64,000 nucleotides of DNA from Dipteronia dyeriana (taxonomy: Eukaryota > Streptophyta > Magnoliopsida > Sapindales > Sapindaceae): NCBI GenBank assembly GCA_032871835.1, contig CM065300.1, forward strand, positions 111,597,088 to 111,661,087, given 5' to 3'. The translations under genes were made by a program, and so were the position numbers. Numbering within the stretch: position 1 is the stretch's first letter; each line of letters starts with the position of its first letter. Under the pieces are notes generated by a model that was not told the origin of the DNA, did no database searches, and was given only the letters and a program-made list of their open reading frames with translations. Of the stretch, positions 1-11,228 are shown one piece after another.

Positions 1-202
1 AATCAAAGAACCATTAAGATTTACTTTATTTGCACTTTACTTTTATTGCATTTAATACTAGAGTCATGATTTGATCAAAGCAATATCTTGATCCTTGTGG
101 ATGATACCTTAACTTGCCAAACTACTTGTTTATTACATTTGAGTGCATAGTTACGGTTTTATAATTTTTTTTATATTGCATATACGGCAAATGCACGTGT
201 CA
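1..202 (+). repeat. possible 3' end of a decayed LTR
   Basis: The stretch has the wording typical of the U5 end of plant Ty3/gypsy-like LTRs: a 'gatccttgtgga' block, then 'ttacatttgagtgcatagtt', ending in 'cacgtgtca' at 202. The end of the solo LTR at 17450-17542 has a similar layout. The left part lies outside the window and no PBS is visible after 202, so this is tentative. Confidence 0.28.
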
Positions 203-679
203 TACGTCTACCAACCAGAGGAAGTGCTTAGTGTTCAGCCCAAGTATTTAAGGGTGTATTGTTAAATATGAAATTCATCTGAAAGACGTATCAACTAGAG
301 AAATGGGAATAGCATAAAGTAATACTACAACGTCATCACAAGTCAACTAGTTAACCAAAAAGAACCCCGGACAAAGACATGTCACCGAAAAAGTCAATAC
401 AACAGTTAGAAACCTGAACACTAAGTAAAGCTACTTGGCGAAGGAAACCCATCCAATTAACTATGTAATCAAATATATTGTTATCATACTCATTGAAGAT
501 CTTTGTTTAGCGAGATCTCCTCAGCATATCGGGAAACAAAACCCATTAGGATACACTTTCTCAAGCAGAGATTTACTGAAATACGAAATCCCAAAATCAT
601 ATTCCAGCAAGGAAATGTCACTATTACCTCCTAATTGGACGTTCAACTAGGCAATAACTCGATATTTCTAGAAGGATAA
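203..679. other. intergenic, no gene seen
   Basis: AT-rich DNA with no recognisable coding, RNA or repeat signal. A 71-codon open frame (435-650, plus) has no ATG start, no domain and no codon character, and I do not regard it as a gene. Confidence 0.45.
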
Positions 680-1432
680 ACACACTGCAAAAAAAGGGTT
701 ATTGGGATGAATTTTTGTCGTCCCTATAGATCTATTGGAACAAAAATAATTTTTCCAAAATTACGTCGCCTCAGGTGGTTCGCAATAGCTTCTTTGGTGT
801 CCTTAAAGACTACCTATATGGACAACATAATATAGGGACAATTTTTGTTTCATCCCTTATGATATTATATTGGGACGAAAATTTTTGCCCCATTAGCAGG
901 GATAAAATATTTCATCCTTTAAAAATAAAATTCGTCCATACAAATATTTATAGGGACGAAATTGGAATAAAAGAAAAGATTGGTAAGAACCTAATCATAC
1001 CAACCCACTAACCCGTAGCTGGACCAGCTCCGTCATTTATTCATTTAATGACTGGAGTATTCATTTAATGATTGGTTCTCCACCAGCGTTGAACCCCCGA
1101 CCACCCACCCAAGAGAATGCAAAGCTTATCACTTTGATACTGCTTCGAATGTGTCGTTTAAAGCAAAGTATTTATATATAAGCTCTATATGTTATAGAAT
1201 TTTAAAATTGTAAATTAATTTCAATAATTTAAATTTTATTTTTATATAAAAAACAAATTAATATTAAAAATGTTTATTGTAGCATTTAATTAAACTATTT
1301 TTTTTAATATTACAGGAACTATTACAATAGGACTTTCAAGACCTGCTGAAATCAAAAAACACATGCGCGGTATAAATATCTAGGCCCATAATTGGAGATA
1401 ACTACTTCCCACAACCCAGGATGAAAACTCCC

Positions 1433-1475
1433 GGATTTGAACCCCTCACCACTTATGTGAAAGAGGGGTGCGCTA
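1433..1475 (-). other. tRNA-like Pol III A/B-box relic
   Basis: On the minus strand GGTTCAAATCC (1433-1443) matches the tRNA B-box consensus. An A-box-like TAGCGCACCCC lies 21 bases upstream (1465-1475). The segment between is tRNA-like, but the cloverleaf is incomplete, so it may be a SINE head or a decayed tRNA captured inside the CACTA element. Confidence 0.25.
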
Positions 1476-1565
1476 TCAGATCTACTATGAGATGATGTGC
1501 AATTAAACTATTTTTTAAAATCATATATTGTCATATCAAATGATCCTAATCGTACATAAAATACA

Positions 1566-1813
1566 GAGACTTTCTTTACATTTTTCAATTTAATAGGCAT
1601 ATGTAGGATTTGAATTCCTATCACAAAAGTGAAGGATAAATATATAACAATCTTTCTAGAAAGTGGTTTGCATGGAATAGAGAGATTTTCTTTACTTTTT
1701 TCAATTTAAAATCTTTACTTTTTTCAATTTAATCGACAAATGTATGATTTGAATTCCTATCACAAAAGGAAAAAATAAATATACAACAACTTTTCTAGAA
1801 AGTGGTTTTGCAT
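1566..1813. repeat. tandem duplication of about 110 bp
   Basis: The block from 'tttctttac...ttcaattta' through 'gatttgaattcctatcacaaaa' to 'ctagaaagtggtt' occurs at about 1566-1674 and again at 1704-1813 with small differences. A further short partial copy of its start lies at about 1686-1710. It lies within the CACTA element. Confidence 0.7.
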
Positions 1814-2059
1814 TTTAGATTCTTATTATAATATATATATATAATTTTTCATAATTTTTGAATTAATCTATAGCAATTAATATACAAAAGTGAAGCAAAT
1901 TTAATTATTAATATATCTCTTAGGAAAAACTTAAAAAAGACAAAGATAAAGAAAGAAAAATGTAATCTCGATAAATCATTATCAACAACAAATATTATTT
2001 TTGTTTTAATAAGTCCCCAAGCCTATAATTTTTTTATTAAAAAAAATGTATCAAACTTT

Positions 2060-2445
2060 TAGGGATGAATAATTTTCGTCACAATAGACATCCTATTATG
2101 ACGAATAATTTATATCGTCCCAATACACATTCGATTGGGACAAATTGTTTTCGTCCCTAAAATCTTGTTACTTTTGTACTTTTTAGGGACGAATAATTTT
2201 TTTCGTCCCAATAGGCATTCTATTAGTACAAATATTTTCGTCTATAAAAGTCTTGTCGGATTTGTCCTTTTTAGGGACGGATAATTTGTTTCGTCCCAAT
2301 AGATGTTCTATGAGGACTAATTTTTTCGTCCATAAAGGTTTCTTCAAGTTTGAAATTTTTAGGGACGAATATGTTATTGCATCCCAATAGATGTTCTATT
2401 GAGACAAATAAAATTTGTCCAATAAATTTTGTCCCTATAGCCTAA
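2060..2445. repeat. CACTA subterminal repeat array
   Basis: Four imperfect units of roughly 85-105 bp begin with 'agggaYgaa' near 2080, 2186, 2270 and 2358. Each contains the inverted partner TCGTCCC and an 'atagatgttctatt'-like spacer. The left arm (700-970) carries the same motifs more sparsely. They are likely transposase-binding sites. Confidence 0.75.
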
Positions 2446-2461
2446 TTTTCTTGTAGTGACA

Positions 2462-3263
2462 CCTAACAGAAAATGAGTCCTAAATAGGTGCTCAACTAGA
2501 ATCCCACAAACATTCCAACTAATAATCTGTTACATACATGATAAGGAATAGGGAAACACTCTATCAACCTAAATAAATACCAATGGAAATCATTGTATTG
2601 AGATACAGACACTTATTCGAGAGAACGAGAGTATCGGGTGTGTAATCTCTAAGTTATAGTGATATTTTCTTCGGTGTCTTCAGTAACCGTGGTTTTTTCC
2701 TACCTTATGGTTTTCCACTTAAATTTAGTGTTATTATTCTATTGCTTTCCTCTCTTTTACCCTCTAAATTTCAATTCCCGCCTAATTGGCCACCTATAAC
2801 ATGTGGTTCGGTGATTCTATTGCAACCATTTGGAAGAAAGGGATTTTGTCTTTTTCAGCTTGACCGGTCAAAATCGGTGATCTGCCTATGTGTTATTGTT
2901 GACAGATTGCAAAACACATTCTGACACAAAACAGGTAAAACCAAATTTGATAAAATGCTAGCCAGATTTCTACAATATTAATGTGACCATTACTCTTATT
3001 TTTAATTATTACTTCAATTAAACTGGATCCTTCAAACATAAAAATAAGAGAATCGATCTCGAGATATGTCTTTGCATTTCTTCGCAATTTTTTTAGAATA
3101 GTTGGTATTTCATTAGGTGAAAATGTAATTAACTAATTAAGTTAGTCGGCAACCACGGGGAATCTAATTTACTTGATTGCTTGTGGAATTCATGTATTTA
3201 ATTTAGCTCATAAAAATTTACATTGGAGACTCAATTAATCCTAATTATACTATACAGTGTGCT
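2462..3263 (+). repeat. intergenic with copia-LTR-like relic
   Basis: From about 2600 to 2790 the sequence resembles the end of a plant copia LTR: 'gtattgagatacagacac', then 'cgtggttttttcctac' and 'ggttttccactta', then a C/A-poor stretch ending near 'ttggccacctataac'. No partner LTR or PBS is recognisable. The rest is AT-rich and forms the 3' flank of the minus-strand gene at 3264-3566. Confidence 0.33.
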
Positions 3264-3566
3264 TCAAGATTTTAACAATGAATTTCCATCATCTATTGAC
3301 GAGCACTCAATGAGAAGAAGATGAGAAGAGGCTATTGAAGCTGACAACGACAAGGAATGTTTTTCTATTTTACTCCATTCGTGTTTCTTCTGGAAAGATA
3401 AGTTGTTCTTTTTTGAACATGTATTTGATGAACAAATTCCCTTCACATCATGAAGAGCACAGCTGCAGTTTTTATGGTAAGGCCTTCGGTCAATATTCAA
3501 CTCATGGATTGATAAACTTCCATTGAATACACATCCAAGCACCATCTCTGCTGCTCCACTCGCCAT
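3264..3566 (-). CDS. small plant-specific uncharacterised protein (RRPYHKNCSCALH motif)
   Basis: This is a 100-residue intronless reading frame and the only probable host gene in the window. It begins MASGAAEM and has the motif RRPYHKNCSCALH around residues 27-39, then more Cys residues, a basic segment and a Ser-rich stretch (SLSLSAS). From memory this order (GAAEM start, RRPYH-NCSCALH, CS-C, SF-KK-W, Ser-rich tail) recurs in a small family of uncharacterised plant proteins; I know no function for it. The frame stays open 29 codons further upstream to an ATG at 3653. I prefer 3566 because the TATA box at 3665-3672 would start transcription near 3640, downstream of that ATG, and because the context at 3566 (ATTAATGGC) suits plant initiation. 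There is no signal peptide or membrane segment. The four clustered Cys/His positions could bind metal, which is inference. Confidence 0.6.
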   Translation of the reverse strand: MASGAAEMVLGCVFNGSLSIHELNIDRRPYHKNCSCALHDVKGICSSNTCSKKNNLSFQKKHEWSKIEKHSLSLSASIASSHLLLIECSSIDDGNSLLKS

Positions 3567-3664
3567 TAATTTCTTTCTCCTTTGCACTTCGCAACACTTC
3601 CTTTTTTTTGGGTGTACAAGATTGAGAGACTGAGCGGGTGTAGAAGATTGCATGATTTCATGGC

Positions 3665-3672
3665 TATTTATA
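3665..3672 (-). promoter_or_regulatory. TATA box of the small gene
   Basis: On the minus strand the sequence reads CTTTATAAATAGCC, a near-ideal plant TATA box. It lies about 100 bases upstream of the ATG at 3566, predicting a 5' UTR of about 70 bases. Confidence 0.6.
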
Positions 3673-3679
3673 AAGAGCA

Positions 3680-5191
3680 GGAATGAGATAGTAGTAATTC
3701 TAGCTAGGAAATTAAACTAGGTTGGAGACTTGGAGTTAGTTATTAATTCTTTGATGCAATATATGCACAAAAAACGTTTTTTTCCTATAAATTTAAATAA
3801 AGTTTCTGGCCGACTACTGAATTTTGTATTTAGAGAGAGAAAGAGAATCTTCAAGGGAATTAGTTGAGTGGCTTAATAGCTTGGTTTCTTCGGGCTTGGC
3901 TTCATGATCTTGACTTCTTAATTAAACAACAATCTTTTGGAATTTTGTTTCTAAACCCACACACATGCACACACACATATACTATATATATAAATGCAAT
4001 TATGTATGAAACTTCCTACTTAAACAACATGCAAACAGCATAATCCTGTAGCTTCAACGTTTAACTGTCTAATTATTCAACTTAGAAATTGATGAGAGTA
4101 CTTCGATATAATTTATCAACTTAGTTTGTGTTAGAATTTATTGTAAATGTCAACATATTGATCGTTTTCTGAGAAGGAATATTTTCTATAACTACCGATT
4201 TTGTAGGAATGCCAATCTTCTTGTTGTTTTTAATAAGCTCGACTCTTTTCATTGTTTTTATTGAATCTTTGGCTATCCTAATCGCTTCCTTTTTGTAGAA
4301 ATTTCAGTCGTGCAACTTTGTATAATATTTCACAGCGCATGAAATAACAAGAAAGTTGCATTCTTCATGTTGTTATCAAACAATATATTTTCTTGAAGGT
4401 ATAACTAACTTTAACACAGCCACACAGTTATGGGAGAAGTCAATTTAATTATTTAATTAACTGTCTTTGAGCATGAATGTGTTCATTGTGGTACAGTTTT
4501 TGACTAGAACAAAACAAATAAAAAGACAAGTAAACTTCTTAGTAACCTATATTGTTTGGAGATTACGTACATAGCTATATCATGTACAGTTTTCTAAGGA
4601 TTCCAATTTTGTTTCTATATTTTACCCGGAAATTTTATATAATTATATTCAAAATTGATAGATATTTGAGCAAAAAAGAAAAAGTAAAATAGATCTCAAG
4701 TACAGATCCATTTAGCACAGATACTCCATATGATGGAGGTAAGTTGTATTCAACTCATACCTAGTTCGAATACTTATAGGATATTTTAGGATACATATCT
4801 TACACACTAAATGGCATGTCTCTTGACTTTTTTACAAGTTTGACTTGAGAATACGTACGGCTGTGATACAATAAGGATACGGCGTGATACGTTCAAAATA
4901 CGGGTAGGATACATTTGAGGCAATATTACAATTATTTGTATCAAAAAAGGGGATCAAATTATAAATTAAAAAAGTTTAGGGGTCAAAATGAACTTTATAA
5001 AAATCATATCTGATTAGGGATTTAGGGTTGATTTTCAATTTCAACTGGATGCTGACACTTGAAACACAGGAAGATGAAGAAAAGAGGAAGAAAAAGAAAC
5101 ATTTCCAAAGACCGAAAAAGCTTTGACCGAGGGAATATGTTTTTTATGTTTTATTTGGATTTGGTAATATGTTATGATTTATGTGACATAT
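3680..5191. other. intergenic, no gene seen
   Basis: AT-rich DNA upstream of the small gene. It includes a short CA/TA-rich microsatellite near 3958-3992 and direct variants of 'ggatacg' near 4850-4915. I see no coding or RNA signal. Confidence 0.45.
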
Positions 5192-6786
5192 TGTTAGGTT
5201 TTTGAATCCTGTTGGCTTAATTCCATATCAAAATGTCATTTCCTTTGTATTGATTAGTTGTCTAGCTTTATGTATGACTCAAGCTTCAAAGAGGAATGAC
5301 AACACCTTAAACAACGAGAAGTCTTTGAGAGGAACAAGTTTTGTCGCACATCAAAAGTATATCTAGACCTTATTCCTCTTCCAATGCATTTAGACATACA
5401 CACACAATGTATTCATATGTGTCCATACATTGTTGAGCTCAATAGGTATAACACATACACACACATATTCATATATGAAAATTTGATAAATTTTGTAAAA
5501 ATGCATGTTCTAGGACTATATTTAGGAAATGACATACTTGTGTGTTCTTGTGTTTTTTTATTTATGTTTTACTGGTATCAGACTTGAATATATTCTCATA
5601 TTGTTTCTTATTGAGTTTTGACCATTTTGTTTCTCATTCATAAGTTTTCCAGTTTTGTGTTGAAAGTATTTTCCGTGTGTTTATCGTGCATGGTTATATC
5701 GATTCAAATTCTAAGTTTTTGATCAAAATTTCATAGATGTTCATGTCCGTGAGAGAGTTTGGAATCGTAATCCGTAAACGGATTCGAATTATGAGTTTAG
5801 AGGTCGAAGAACACGATAGAAGCATGAGGGAAGAAGAGGAGTGGCATATTGCCACTTTACCCCTTCTCCTGTAGAGGTGTGTGGCCTCCACGGGAAGAAG
5901 AGGACTTGGCCCCCGCGGAGGCCATGTACCACCACGGGAAACCCATGTTACGTGCCGTATCGCACTGATCATGTGCCCTTTCCTCTACAAGTAATTTCCA
6001 TCCCATTCACTTTTAAAAACTTTCTCCCTCTTAGTTTTCAAATTGAAAAAGATTTTTTGCAGAAATTTCTCTTAGTTTTCTCTCAACTTCAAATCCTCAT
6101 ATCTCACTCATTTCTTAACAAAACTATGTGATTTAAAATGGATAGAATCATCTTGAAGTATTTTATCTTCTTCTAGTGATTTGAAAGTAAAGTGTTCAAG
6201 TAATTTTGGTGTATATGCTCAATTTGGTGGTTGCACTCACTTTGACAAGGTATTTGTTTATCTTTTGATTTCTATGCTTTTCAATGCTCAAATAACTTGG
6301 GTCTTCTTCCTATTTTAGATACTTGAATTGATTTGTTTTTGTTAGATGATAGAATTTTATTTATATGCAAAAGTTGTCCAATTAGGGACTTAAATGTGAT
6401 TTAGAATTTCTTAAATCTAAAATTTCACGTTTGAGAGTTGTATTATGACTACCTTATAATCTAGGACTATTTGTGTGATAATTAATTTTATCTCGAGGAT
6501 TGATGGTCTTTACATGTGCTAGGACTCTTTAGTTGAATATATTTTGGATTACCACAATTAATTTTATTTTTAGAGCTTTAGAGATTTAATTCAATATCTT
6601 GTGAATATGAGTTCTAAATAATTGCCAGATAATTTTACTGATCATATCTTTTGATTATAGAACTTTTTGTTATAGTTCTAAAGTCTTGAATATTTACATA
6701 ATGAATATGCTATGCTTTCAAGCTTTAGATTGCATGAACAATATCTAGGATTTATTTGTGAATTGATTATTGTTAATAGTATTTTT
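5192..6786 (+). repeat. decayed Sirevirus-type LTR
   Basis: It starts TGTTAGGTTTTTG and follows the same order of blocks as the LTRs at 27293 and 41705. These are 'ttggcttaattccatatcaaaatg', the Ca-rich 'cacacacaatgtattcatatgtg', 'gtaatccgtaaacggattcgaatt', a GC-rich inverted-repeat block (5860-5945), 'cttgggtcttcttcc' and 'ctaggactatttg'. Homology fades near 6786. No internal region is attached on either side. It is an old, 3'-truncated LTR, clearly more diverged than the later copies. Confidence 0.62.
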
Positions 6787-7777
6787 CAGCATGGGTCTAA
6801 GGAAGAATTTTGCAACAAGTCGACACCTGGTAGAACCAGGACTACAATCACACATAGCCCGGTACAAGCTAAGCATCGGTTCCATAATCCAGAAAGGATC
6901 GACACCACGGTACACTTTTCTCCTGATACCAATTAAACCCGGTAATATGGTATTAGGTACCTAGTATTTAAGAACCGTGATACCTATCCTGGATCAATCC
7001 AATGAATTTGCTCCATCCACCCAACAAGGAGAATGACATCGAGATAGGTACCAGCCCCCCAAGGTGGAAAGCGTGCCAACAAGTATGGACTAGTACGCCT
7101 AGAACCTTGGAACAGTACCATGACGGAAGGAATGAAACCAGTTTCGTCTCCAACAAGACAGAATAGAGAGTTGACATCTTCACCACTGAAGGCGCAACAA
7201 ATTAGGCCATATGGTCAATCGAATCAATATTTAAATACAAAAGTAATTAGAGGGAGCAAATCCAGCGCTTACAGCCTTAATCACCGTCTTTCAACGACTA
7301 AACAAGGTGTTAACAACCTTTCTTGATGAAAAACCAAAGAAGAATTTTCCATCTACCTGGTACCTGGTAGAACCTAGATCAGTATCCAGGTAAAAGGAGA
7401 AGTCTACACTATAATTTGGAAAGAATCAGTACCACTACACGCATATCTCTTTTATATTAACCAGTATTATCACACACCTTTGCCTTGTACCTAGGTACTG
7501 CAACATAAACCTAGTACTCGAGTACTATGATATCAATCCAGGATCAAACTGGAATATGTATCCTACCCACCAAGCAAAAAGGATGGAACCATGAAGGTAC
7601 CTGCATGTTAGACACACACAATTGCATCCCTTGCATGCAAAAAAACAATTTGAACTGGTGCGTGTCTTTTCTCTCTCTCACAACACACTTGAGCGTCTCA
7701 CACACTAATATGCAATCAGGTAAGTTTTTTTTAATGCATTTGACACACACCAAAAAATCACCACTTTATCTTTTGTC

Positions 7778-7778
<1 letters not shown>
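6787..7778. repeat. unclassified repetitive DNA
   Basis: This segment is less AT-rich than its surroundings. It contains GGTACC repeatedly (near 6956, 7044, 7367, 7594) plus 'tacctggtagaacc' variants. Two imperfect blocks resemble each other: 'ggatcaatccaa...ccacccaacaagga' near 6992-7030 and 'ggatcaaactgg...ccaccaagcaaaaagga' near 7540-7582. It looks like transposon-derived DNA, but I recognise no family and no gene. Confidence 0.3.

Positions 7779-7808
<30 letters not shown>
7779..7808. repeat. (AT)n(GT)n microsatellite
   Basis: A compound dinucleotide run next to the inferred outer end of the element A LTR. Confidence 0.9.
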
Positions 7809-7816
7809 ATAAAAGT

Positions 7817-9252
7817 TGCACAACACCTTTTTTTTTATAAAAAAAATAAATATATATCATATATATAATATTTAAATTTAAAAAAATTGATCAAATCTAA
7901 TTTGATTTTAAAAAAAATTTAAATGAAAAAAATCTCATCTTTTATTTGATTTTAATTTTGAATTCAAACTATTTAAATTCAAAAATAAAATAATTAATTT
8001 AATAAAATGAAATAATCACATTATCTTATTTTATTCAAAAATAAATATCAACATACACCCACCATTTAGTGATTAATAACATAATTAAATAATCTCATTA
8101 TTTAAGTTATTTAATCACAATTATCCATTAATTAAATAATCTCATTATTCAATTAATTCCGGAATAAATTACATGTCACTTTCGTAACACAATTAATTGG
8201 ACAATCGTCCAATTAATTAATCGTGACCCTTGTTTCCTAAATCGATCGGGCTAGCAAGGGAACCTAATGGACCCACTGTATTTTGAGCTCCAATAATCCT
8301 CATAATCATTATTTAAACTCTTTAATTAATATTCTTTGATTATTAACTCCAGCGTTATTCCACTAAAAACCCGAAGCTGCACTCTCTCAACTGTAGACAC
8401 GTTTTTACAAAGACCGATACAACTCGGTGTCCATCGATATAGCTATTACATATGGTGTGATCCTCCACAGTAGTTCATAATTAGAGCTAGGTCATAATGT
8501 CCGTTATACTACTCTAATTACATATATCCTTTAACTACCATTGATTCTCTAATGGACAATAAATCCTATTTTCTCACGGAATTAGAAGAGCGCTCATATT
8601 GTCCAAGCCCCGAATCAACCCTTAAGGGAACTACCATCTACCTCTCACAAGAAGGAGTGGATTCCACTATTGTGTACAAACCTTCCTAGCCACAAGCCAA
8701 ACCGCAATCCTAACATACGGAGTATATTGATCAGGAAATGCATCCGACCTCACCCATGGCATATCAAAGACCACGATCTAAGCTGAAAGAGTCAATAAGA
8801 CACTAAGGATTAAGATCACCATATATTGCCATCATTAGTTGATATACATGAATCTCGTCGATAAACTGATCTTGGTGTGAGATTCATATAGATCATGGCC
8901 CAATCCAATATGATCACATCATACAAGGTGCCTCCATTCTCATATCTCATATGAATGATTCATAATAGAATCACTGTACATTACGAAATGAACTGCAGCT
9001 ATAGATTAACCACAAATAAAGTACCCAGCTTTATTTGCTATCTATGGACTCTCTAGATTGCACGTCTCTTACTGTATCCATCCGTATATGACACTTATAT
9101 ACACAGTTCGAGATTACATCTGGCAGTCTAAGATGTCAATATGTGCACAAGTTTATAAAATAAATAACATAACAAGAATGAATTGAACCTTTCTTTTTAT
9201 ATACATCATAAATCCATTTACAAGTTACATGTTTAGGGTATAAACCCCAACA
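7817..9252 (-). mobile_element. element A 3' LTR (copia)
   Basis: Read on the minus strand the LTR starts TGTTGGGGTTTATACCC at 9252, directly after the purine-rich GCAAGTGAGAGAT. It probably ends in GGTGTTGTGCA at 7817. That outer end rests only on the TG...CA convention; no target duplication could be confirmed because the other LTR is missing. Coding sequence of element A follows at 9253 in the same orientation. Confidence 0.6.
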
Positions 9253-11228
9253 ATCTCTCACTTGCACTAAAGCATGTGAGACATGTTTCGTAACCCTAGA
9301 CCATCTAGGTGACCTAAAAACACTTTAGCCGGTAAGGTCTTCATAAATGGATCAACTTAATTGTCTTGTGAGGCTATCTTGGTGACGATCACATGTCCTC
9401 TATGCACTATCTCTCTGGTGAGATGATACTTTCCCTCTATATGCTTCCATCTCTTGTGGCTTCTTGGTTCTTTGGAATTAACCACAACACCAGTGTTATC
9501 ACAATAAAGTGTGATGGGCTTATCCAGCTCTGGAACAACTTCCAGATCACTTAAGAACTTACGGAGCCAAACAGCCTCTTTAGCAGCTTCACAAGCAGCT
9601 ACATATTTGGCTTCCATAGTGGAGTCATCAATGCAAGATTGCTTGATACTTATCCACATAATGGCTCCACCACCCAGGGTGAATACTGATTTAGACGTGG
9701 ATTTTCTAGAATCCCTATCTGACTGAAAATCATAATTCATGTATCCTAACGGGATCAAATCATGTCCGGAATACACTAGCATATAATTTCTCATTCTCCG
9801 AAGATACTTGAGAATAGTCTTGATAGCAACCCAATGATCCAATCCTGGGTTGGACTGGTATTTGCTGACTACTCCCACTGTATAGCAGATGTCCGGTCTC
9901 GTGCATAACATAGCATACATGAGACTACCTACTGCCAATGCATAGGGTACACGTCTCATATCCTCAACTTCTTGAGGTGTCTTAGGACATTGTTCCTTAG
10001 ACAAGTGAACTCTATACCTGGAAGGTAAATTACCTTTCTTGGAGTTCTGCATCGAAAATCGCATAAGAATCTTATCGATATATAATGCCTGAGACAGTGC
10101 TATAAGTTTGTTCTTACGATCCCTTATAAGTTGGATCCCTAGATTATAACCTGCCTCTCCCAAATCTTTTATTTGGAATTGGCTAGCCAACCAGCCCTTT
10201 ACATTTGACAACACTCCCACATCATTCCTAATGAGTATGATATCATCTACGTATAGGACCAAGAAAACTACTTTCTTTTCAATGATGCCCTTGTAGACAC
10301 AAGGCTCATCGACATTCTGCTCGAAGCCATAGGTTTTGATCACATCATAAAACCTAATGTTCCAAGATCTAGATGCTTGCTTAAGCCCATAGATAGAACT
10401 TTACAGCTTGCAAACCTTTTGCTCTTGATCTGGAGACACGAATCCCTCTGGTTACATCATATAGATGCTCTCATCAAGATTGCAATTCAAGAAGCCAGTC
10501 TTGGCATCCATTTGCCAAATTTCATAATCGAAATAGGTAGCAATGGATAAGAGAATCCTAATAGACATAAACATGGCTACTGGCGAGAAGGTCTCTTCAT
10601 AATCGATCCCCTCTTTCTTAGTATAACCCTTGGCCACTAGCCTTACCTTGAAGGTCTTTACCTTCCCGTCTACTCCTCTCTTTCTCTTATAGATCCACTT
10701 ACACCCTATGAGTTTTACCCCATCTGGTAAGTCTATAAGATCCCAGACTGAGTTAGAGTACATGGACTCCATCTCGAGATTCATGGCTTTAAGCCATTCC
10801 TCTTTATCAGGATCTTCCATTGCATTCTTAAATATCAACGTATCATCAACACTATCAGCAGAGACAACACCTTGTCCCTCACCTATAGATAAATAGCGTT
10901 CAGGTTGTTTCACAACCCTCTCACTATGTCTAGGTGGTAGTGTATCCTGATCATGAACCATCTGACTCTCCGATGTTTGTGGATCAACAACTCTTGTTGA
11001 TGAAGCACCAGTCTCACCAGGCTCCAACTCATTTAATACAATCCTGGAACGAGGTTTATGGTCACTAATGTAATTGTCCTCAAGAAACGTTGCATTTGTC
11101 GATACAAATACTTTGTTGTCTTCGGGACTGTAGAAGTGTTCACCTTTGGTCTCCTTAGAGTATCCTACAAATAGGCAGACAACAGACTTGGAGTCTAGCT
11201 TTCCAGTTCTGTTCTTCAACACGTGTGA
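9253..11228 (-). pseudogene. pol: element A pol remnant: reverse transcriptase and RNase H
   Basis: The frame covers, in minus-strand order, a post-integrase linker (FVGYSKETKG), the RT core and RNase H. Visible motifs are QMDAKTGFLN (first RT aspartate), YVDD (10242-10253), the ADICY/RPDICY region and the RNase H STMEAKYVAACEAAKE and LYCDNTGVV motifs. One frame runs throughout but has stops near 10452 (in MM*PEGF), 10402 (in KL*SSIYGLKQ) and 9358 (after KIASQDN). The tail reaches the polypurine tract at 9253. Gag, protease and integrase are gone: coding sequence stops at about 11228 and a family B LTR begins mid-sequence. It is a copia element near the Tork/TNT1 type and a dead copy. Confidence 0.85.

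Larger units (their letters stand above)
683..2458. mobile_element. non-autonomous CACTA (En/Spm) DNA transposon
   Basis: The left end starts CACTGCAAAAAAAGGG at 683. The right end, read on the minus strand, starts CACTACAAGAAAATT at 2458. Both have the CACTA-type terminus, with one substitution on the left. Immediately outside lie matching 3-bp target duplications, ACA at 680-682 and ACA at 2459-2461, the size CACTA transposases produce. Both ends are packed with subterminal copies of GGGACGAA and its complement TTCGTCCC, expected as transposase-binding sites. The 1776-bp body has no transposase reading frame, so the element is non-autonomous. It holds an internal tandem duplication and a tRNA-like relic, listed separately. 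Confidence 0.88.

Noticed and set aside
3335..3526. plus-strand open frame
   Set aside because: It is the antisense shadow of the small minus-strand gene, which has a TATA box and conserved-looking motif.
5384..6131. open frames considered as host genes
   Set aside because: They lie in the decayed Sirevirus-type LTR at 5192-6786 and match LTR blocks rather than any protein.
7527..7868. 113-codon frame
   Set aside because: It runs through a microsatellite and low-complexity A/T sequence.
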